From assembly GCA_009927065.1 (NCBI GenBank), contig RFNU01000124.1:1-15538 (forward strand): a DNA stretch of 15,538 bases. Reading direction: 5' to 3'. The stretch comes from a bacterium. Its GTDB lineage: Bacteria > Pseudomonadota > Gammaproteobacteria > Berkiellales > Berkiellaceae. The notes under the pieces were generated by a model. The model was not told the origin of the DNA. It did not search any database and saw nothing but the letters and a program-made list of their open reading frames with translations. This document shows positions 12,249 through 15,538 of the stretch, in pieces; the stretch's first letter is position 1; every line of letters begins with the position of its first letter. The translations under genes and the position numbers were made by a program.

Positions 12249-14255
12249 TTATTCATCCATTTTATTTTTTGTTGCATCATTTTCTGAAGGACGACGATAA
12301 CGACGGCGACCTGAACGCTGACCTTGTTGTGTTGTTGATTGATTTTGCACTGGAGCTGCAGTTGGCGCCATCACCTCTTGCGCTTGAAGTAAAGGGCCAC
12401 CACTTGGTTTTTTCATTGGTCGACGACGATTTTGTTGAGACTGAGGCTGCGGCTTATTTTGATGAGGATTAGTACTTTGGCCTTTGTCTTCAATTTTTTG
12501 TGTTGCCGCACGATCTTTATGATGAGAGCGATGAGAGCTTGGCTGACGTGGTGCTGGTTTTAAAACAGGCACTACAGCTTTGATTTTGGGAGCACCAAAT
12601 AAAAAGTTCCAAATCTTTTTAAAGATAGACTCTCCTTTGGGGTTGGGTGGCGATAATTTTATTTGATTGTTCAATGATTTAGGTGTGTTTGTTACACGAA
12701 CTAACTGTTCTTGTTCTGTATTGTTATCAGGCATAAAATTACGAATAACTTGTACTTCAATATGATTATTTCCAGAAAGTTGCTTTAAAATAATTTCATA
12801 ATCACCAACACTTTTTTCAGCTTGAGGATTAATCATAATTGTGACAACGCAGCGTTTTTCAATAGTGCACAAATCTTGACGATAAGCATTTGACAACATA
12901 TCAGCAATTTTGGGATGCACTTTTATTTCAAAAATGCTATCTTTTTTGTTCATGGATTCTTGCTCTAACAGCCGTAGCACAGAAAGCGCAACTGAACGCG
13001 GTCTACGATGCATTCCTCGACCATGACAACCTTCACACTGCATTAACTGGACTTCATCTAATGAAGTTTTCATTCTTTGGCGTGACATTTCAAGTAAACC
13101 AAACTTTGAAATCTTGCCAAGTTGAATACGAGCTTTATCTCTAGTCGCCAACGCCTCTTTAAAAGCTTGTTCAACTTGTCGGCAATGTTCTTGTGAGGAC
13201 ATGTCGATAAAATCTATAACAATCTGTCCACCAATATTTCTCAGTCTAATTTGACGAGCAATTTCAACCGCAGCAGCCATATTAGTCTTAAAAGCTGTTG
13301 TTTCAATATCAGCATTAGCGGTAGAACGCGCTGAATTGATATCTATTGATGTCAATGCTTCTCTATGATCGATGACTAATGTACTACCATTATCCATAAT
13401 CACTTGTGGGTTGAAAATCGACTCAATATCATGTTCTATCCCATAATAAGCGAAAAGAGGCTGTTCAGAACTTTTCTCAAAATACTTAACAAGAGATAAA
13501 AAGTCAGGACGAATGTGCTGGACTAGTTTTAAAACCTCTTGATATACAGACATGTCATCAATAATAATCTCATCCACATCTGGCTTCAAATGATCGCGAA
13601 TAATTCTAGAAAGTAAAGCACCATCTTTATGCAAAAGAATAGGTTGAGCATAATTACCAGCATATTGCACTATGGCTTCCCACTGCGATTTCAAAACATT
13701 AAAATCCCATAGAAGCTCATTGAGACTGCGACCAATACTAGCTGTTCTCACAATAATAGAATATTGATCAGGAATATCCATCTGATTCATCAACCGCACA
13801 AGATGATCACGATCATCTCCTTCTATTTGACGAGAAATGCCACCAGCATGAGCTGTCATTGGCATAAGAACGATGTAACAGCCGGCCAATGAAATATTGG
13901 TGGTTAAAGCTGCACCCTTGTTGCCTCGCTCATCTTTATCAACCTGAACAATAACTTCTTGGCCTTCTTTTAAAAGATCAGCTATAACATATTTTCCTGC
14001 TGGATCGAGATGTTTAGGATATAATTGACTCGTTACTTCAGAGACAGGTAAGAACCCATGGCGATTAACGCCATAATCAATAAAAGCGGCGTTCAATGAT
14101 GGTTCTATTCTTGAGACATAACCTTTGTAAATACAGCCTTTTCTATTAACATTGTCTAATCGATCATGATCGTATTCTGTTAATTTACCTTGTTCTACTA
14201 TCGCCACGCGTATTTCTTCGTGGTGACTAGCATTAATGAGAATTTTTGAACTCAT
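12249..14255 (-). CDS. rne: Ribonuclease E
   Basis: Single-strand-specific endonuclease that starts mRNA decay and matures rRNA and tRNA. The catalytic half follows E. coli RNase E: S1 domain (about 36-120), the 5'-sensor/RNase H region with AGGISRQIEGDDRD, the DNase I-like site with Asp305 in SIDINSARST and Asp348 in IVIDFIDM, and the Zn-link Cys407/Cys410 in CEGCHGRG. The scaffold half is short. The protein is 668 aa against 1061 in E. coli. Within it, SIFKKIWNFLFG (543-554) resembles the amphipathic membrane-binding segment A, followed by a His/Gln/Pro/Arg-rich disordered tail with basic blocks such as NRRRPMKKP and GRRRYRRP that could bind RNA. AGGAG lies 9 nt before the ATG. The gene diverges from rluC, a classic gammaproteobacterial arrangement that favours rne over rng, and is followed at 5 nt by tatD. 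Confidence 0.95.
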   Translation of the reverse strand: MSSKILINASHHEEIRVAIVEQGKLTEYDHDRLDNVNRKGCIYKGYVSRIEPSLNAAFIDYGVNRHGFLPVSEVTSQLYPKHLDPAGKYVIADLLKEGQEVIVQVDKDERGNKGAALTTNISLAGCYIVLMPMTAHAGGISRQIEGDDRDHLVRLMNQMDIPDQYSIIVRTASIGRSLNELLWDFNVLKSQWEAIVQYAGNYAQPILLHKDGALLSRIIRDHLKPDVDEIIIDDMSVYQEVLKLVQHIRPDFLSLVKYFEKSSEQPLFAYYGIEHDIESIFNPQVIMDNGSTLVIDHREALTSIDINSARSTANADIETTAFKTNMAAAVEIARQIRLRNIGGQIVIDFIDMSSQEHCRQVEQAFKEALATRDKARIQLGKISKFGLLEMSRQRMKTSLDEVQLMQCEGCHGRGMHRRPRSVALSVLRLLEQESMNKKDSIFEIKVHPKIADMLSNAYRQDLCTIEKRCVVTIMINPQAEKSVGDYEIILKQLSGNNHIEVQVIRNFMPDNNTEQEQLVRVTNTPKSLNNQIKLSPPNPKGESIFKKIWNFLFGAPKIKAVVPVLKPAPRQPSSHRSHHKDRAATQKIEDKGQSTNPHQNKPQPQSQQNRRRPMKKPSGGPLLQAQEVMAPTAAPVQNQSTTQQGQRSGRRRYRRPSENDATKNKMDE

Positions 14256-14550
14256 AATTTAAGTCTCCTAGGGGGATATACCCCGAAATTCAATTTCTAT
14301 TGACCTTCTTTTCTGATTCGAGTGGCTTTCTTAATGCCTTATTTCAGATAATGAGCTTGCGTCGCTATTATATTTAGGATTCAGCGAAGAACTCATCAAA
14401 GAACCGAATACTCGCAATACAGAGAAGGTTTACTAATATCTATAACAAAAAAGAGATCTTAATGTATCGTCTCTTGAAAAGATTCTAACAAAAACATACA
14501 ATCAACTCCATGATTAAGCCTCAATTACTAATAAGACTTTAACCTATTTT
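14256..14550. other. Divergent rne/rluC intergenic region with rne leader hairpin
   Basis: The 295 nt carry both promoters. On the rne side a GGGG/CCCC hairpin with a 5-nt loop (14272-14284) lies immediately upstream of the AGGAG of rne. Further out is a perfect TATAAT on the minus strand (14367-14372) without a good -35 at normal spacing (the nearest TTGATG is 21 nt away). The resulting rne leader would be about 105 nt. E. coli rne also has a structured leader through which RNase E regulates its own mRNA, so a similar role is possible. Confidence 0.5.
14474..14502 (+). promoter_or_regulatory. Promoter of rluC
   Basis: TTGAAA (14474-14479), a 17-nt spacer and TACAAT (14497-14502) form a near-consensus sigma-70 promoter 48 nt before the rluC ATG. 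It is the best promoter match on the plus strand of the window. Confidence 0.62.
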
Positions 14551-15471
14551 ATGAGCAACTCTTACCACACCGAAATAATTCCTGATGCCGATCATGCTGG
14601 CCAACGAGTTGATAACTATATTTTGTCAAAAACTAAATTACCCCGCCCTCTTATTTATAAAGCTTTAAGACATCGCGATATTCGCGTTAATAAGAAGAAA
14701 GTTGGCCCCTCTTATCGCTTAGTTGAAAATGATGTTATTCAAATTCCAAAGCACTACCTTACACCAATCCAAGAATCAAAACCAGCACCTAAAAATATTT
14801 CCTGGATACAAGACTGTATATTCTTTGAGCACCCTGATTTTTATGTCATTAATAAACCCAATGGGTTAGCTGTACATGGTGGCTCAGGCGATTCTTTTGG
14901 ATTAATTGAATTACTCCGCCTTCACTTTAATAATAGTAAATTAGAACTGATTCATCGCCTAGATAAAGAGACTTCTGGTCTTATTTTAATTGCCAAAAAA
15001 CGTTCAGCGCTAACAGCCATATCAACTTTATTTGCAGAAAGAACTATTCAAAAAACATATTTAGCTCTACTTAATGGCATTTGTAGAAAAAAAACATTGG
15101 TCCAAGAGCCTCTTAGAATTGATCGGATTCATGGTATTCGTCAAGCGACAGTTGCACGTGATGGACAAGCAGCAACGACAACATTTATTCCTCTTTTTAA
15201 ACAAAATCAACAAACTCTTTGTGCTGTTTTACCAAAAACGGGAAGAATGCACCAAATACGTGCGCATGCTCTTTTTCTTGGTATGCCTATTGTTGGAGAT
15301 AAATTGTATGGTCATGATGAGACCAATAAACTTCACTTACATGCAACTAAATTGGAATTCACCTACCAAGATGAGCTATACACTTTTGAACAAGAACCCC
15401 CTTCATTTTGGGATGCTGCATTATTTAATGGATGGAATCTATGGAAAACAATCAATCAACATCAGAATTAG
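14551..15471 (+). CDS. rluC: 23S rRNA pseudouridine synthase RluC-type
   Basis: Converts specific uridines of 23S rRNA to pseudouridine. E. coli RluC modifies positions 955, 2504 and 2580. The 306 aa comprise an N-terminal S4 RNA-binding domain (about 18-66, GQRVDNYILSKTKLPRPLIYKALRHRDIRVN) and an RluA-family catalytic domain. The latter has the motif HRLDKETSG, whose Asp138 is the catalytic nucleophile. VINKPNGLAVHGG (99-111), KTYLALLNG, the TGRMHQIRAH block and the LHLHATKLEF motif complete the fold. No strong Shine-Dalgarno precedes the ATG. The position opposite rne supports RluC over RluD or RluA. Its last 31 nt overlap the next open frame. Cleavage of both RNA classes (rne) and rRNA modification diverge from this region, as in E. 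coli. Confidence 0.93.
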   Translation: MSNSYHTEIIPDADHAGQRVDNYILSKTKLPRPLIYKALRHRDIRVNKKKVGPSYRLVENDVIQIPKHYLTPIQESKPAPKNISWIQDCIFFEHPDFYVINKPNGLAVHGGSGDSFGLIELLRLHFNNSKLELIHRLDKETSGLILIAKKRSALTAISTLFAERTIQKTYLALLNGICRKKTLVQEPLRIDRIHGIRQATVARDGQAATTTFIPLFKQNQQTLCAVLPKTGRMHQIRAHALFLGMPIVGDKLYGHDETNKLHLHATKLEFTYQDELYTFEQEPPSFWDAALFNGWNLWKTINQHQN

Positions 15472-15538
15472 CAACAACATTGTTATTAAAAATTTATAGT
15501 GACTATAAAAAAGAAAAAAGACTCGCTCTTCTTTATAG
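15441..15538 (+). CDS. Start of a downstream gene cut by the window edge (possibly S49 peptidase)
   Basis: An ATG inside the end of rluC opens a frame that has no stop to the window edge (32 codons), beginning MENNQSTSELATTLLLKIYS and continuing with a Lys-rich stretch DYKKEKRLALLY. A short polar N-terminus, a helix, and a basic cluster before hydrophobic residues is how SppA-type signal peptide peptidases (family S49) begin. sppA is found near rluC in several gammaproteobacteria. The ribosome binding site is weak (GGA). The reading frame is visible, but the family is a guess from context. Confidence 0.4.
   Translation, partial: MENNQSTSELATTLLLKIYSDYKKEKRLALLY

Noticed and set aside
15074..15499. 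141-aa frame overlapping rluC in another phase
   Set aside because: rluC motifs (the TGRMHQIRAH block and LHLHATKLEF) are encoded in the main frame throughout this stretch, so the overlapping frame is a shadow.
1..15538. Mobile elements, CRISPR arrays, toxin-antitoxin or defence systems
   Set aside because: No transposase or integrase motifs, regularly spaced repeats, or paired small toxin and antitoxin genes were seen on either strand. The small ORFs do not resemble known toxins.

Overview
The window is AT-rich, chromosomal and bacterial, and is almost certainly from a gammaproteobacterium. The main evidence is a true RpoS-type sigma factor, a divergent rne/rluC pair, gltX beside tRNA-Glu and tRNA-Ala genes, and a periplasmic Mip-type FKBP with an N-terminal dimerisation domain. 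Low GC, the Mip-like protein and small lineage-specific proteins would fit a host-associated Legionellales-type organism. That placement is an inference from gene style, not proven by the sequence. There are no transposases, integrases, CRISPR arrays, phage genes or obvious pseudogenes.

Left block (about 1-5807, all on the minus strand). In transcription order it reads MarR-family regulator, rpoS, acnA, fumC, then possibly the first codons of another gene leaving the left edge. marR and rpoS are 21 nt apart and acnA and fumC 14 nt apart, so there are probably two transcription units separated by a hairpin after rpoS. AcnA and FumC are the isozyme types that in E. coli serve stress conditions, which makes their place beside a sigma-S gene worth noting.

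Middle block (5808-8472, plus strand). A 494-nt intergenic region leads to mip. Two small unrecognised genes follow: a single-pass membrane protein of 110 aa and a histidine-rich protein of 140 aa. Each of the three has a hairpin after it, so they look like separate transcripts. A palindrome near the start of the first small gene and a Fur-box-like inverted repeat at the -35 of the second suggest individual regulation.

Right block (8473-14255, minus strand). In transcription order it reads rne-tatD, gltX, tRNA-Ala(GGC)-tRNA-Glu(TTC), a 64-aa unknown ORF, mutY. rne and tatD are 5 nt apart. The 64-aa ORF begins 14 nt after tRNA-Glu, so tRNA and mRNA are probably cut from one precursor.

Right end (14256-15538, plus strand). 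rluC diverges from rne behind a good sigma-70-type promoter and overlaps the start of another ORF that runs off the window.

Most genes here are housekeeping: TCA enzymes, translation (gltX, tRNAs, rluC), RNA decay (rne) and DNA repair (mutY, tatD-type nuclease). The less ordinary content is the marR-rpoS pairing, the two small genes after mip with their operator-like repeats, the structured mip leader, and the small ORF hitched to a tRNA.
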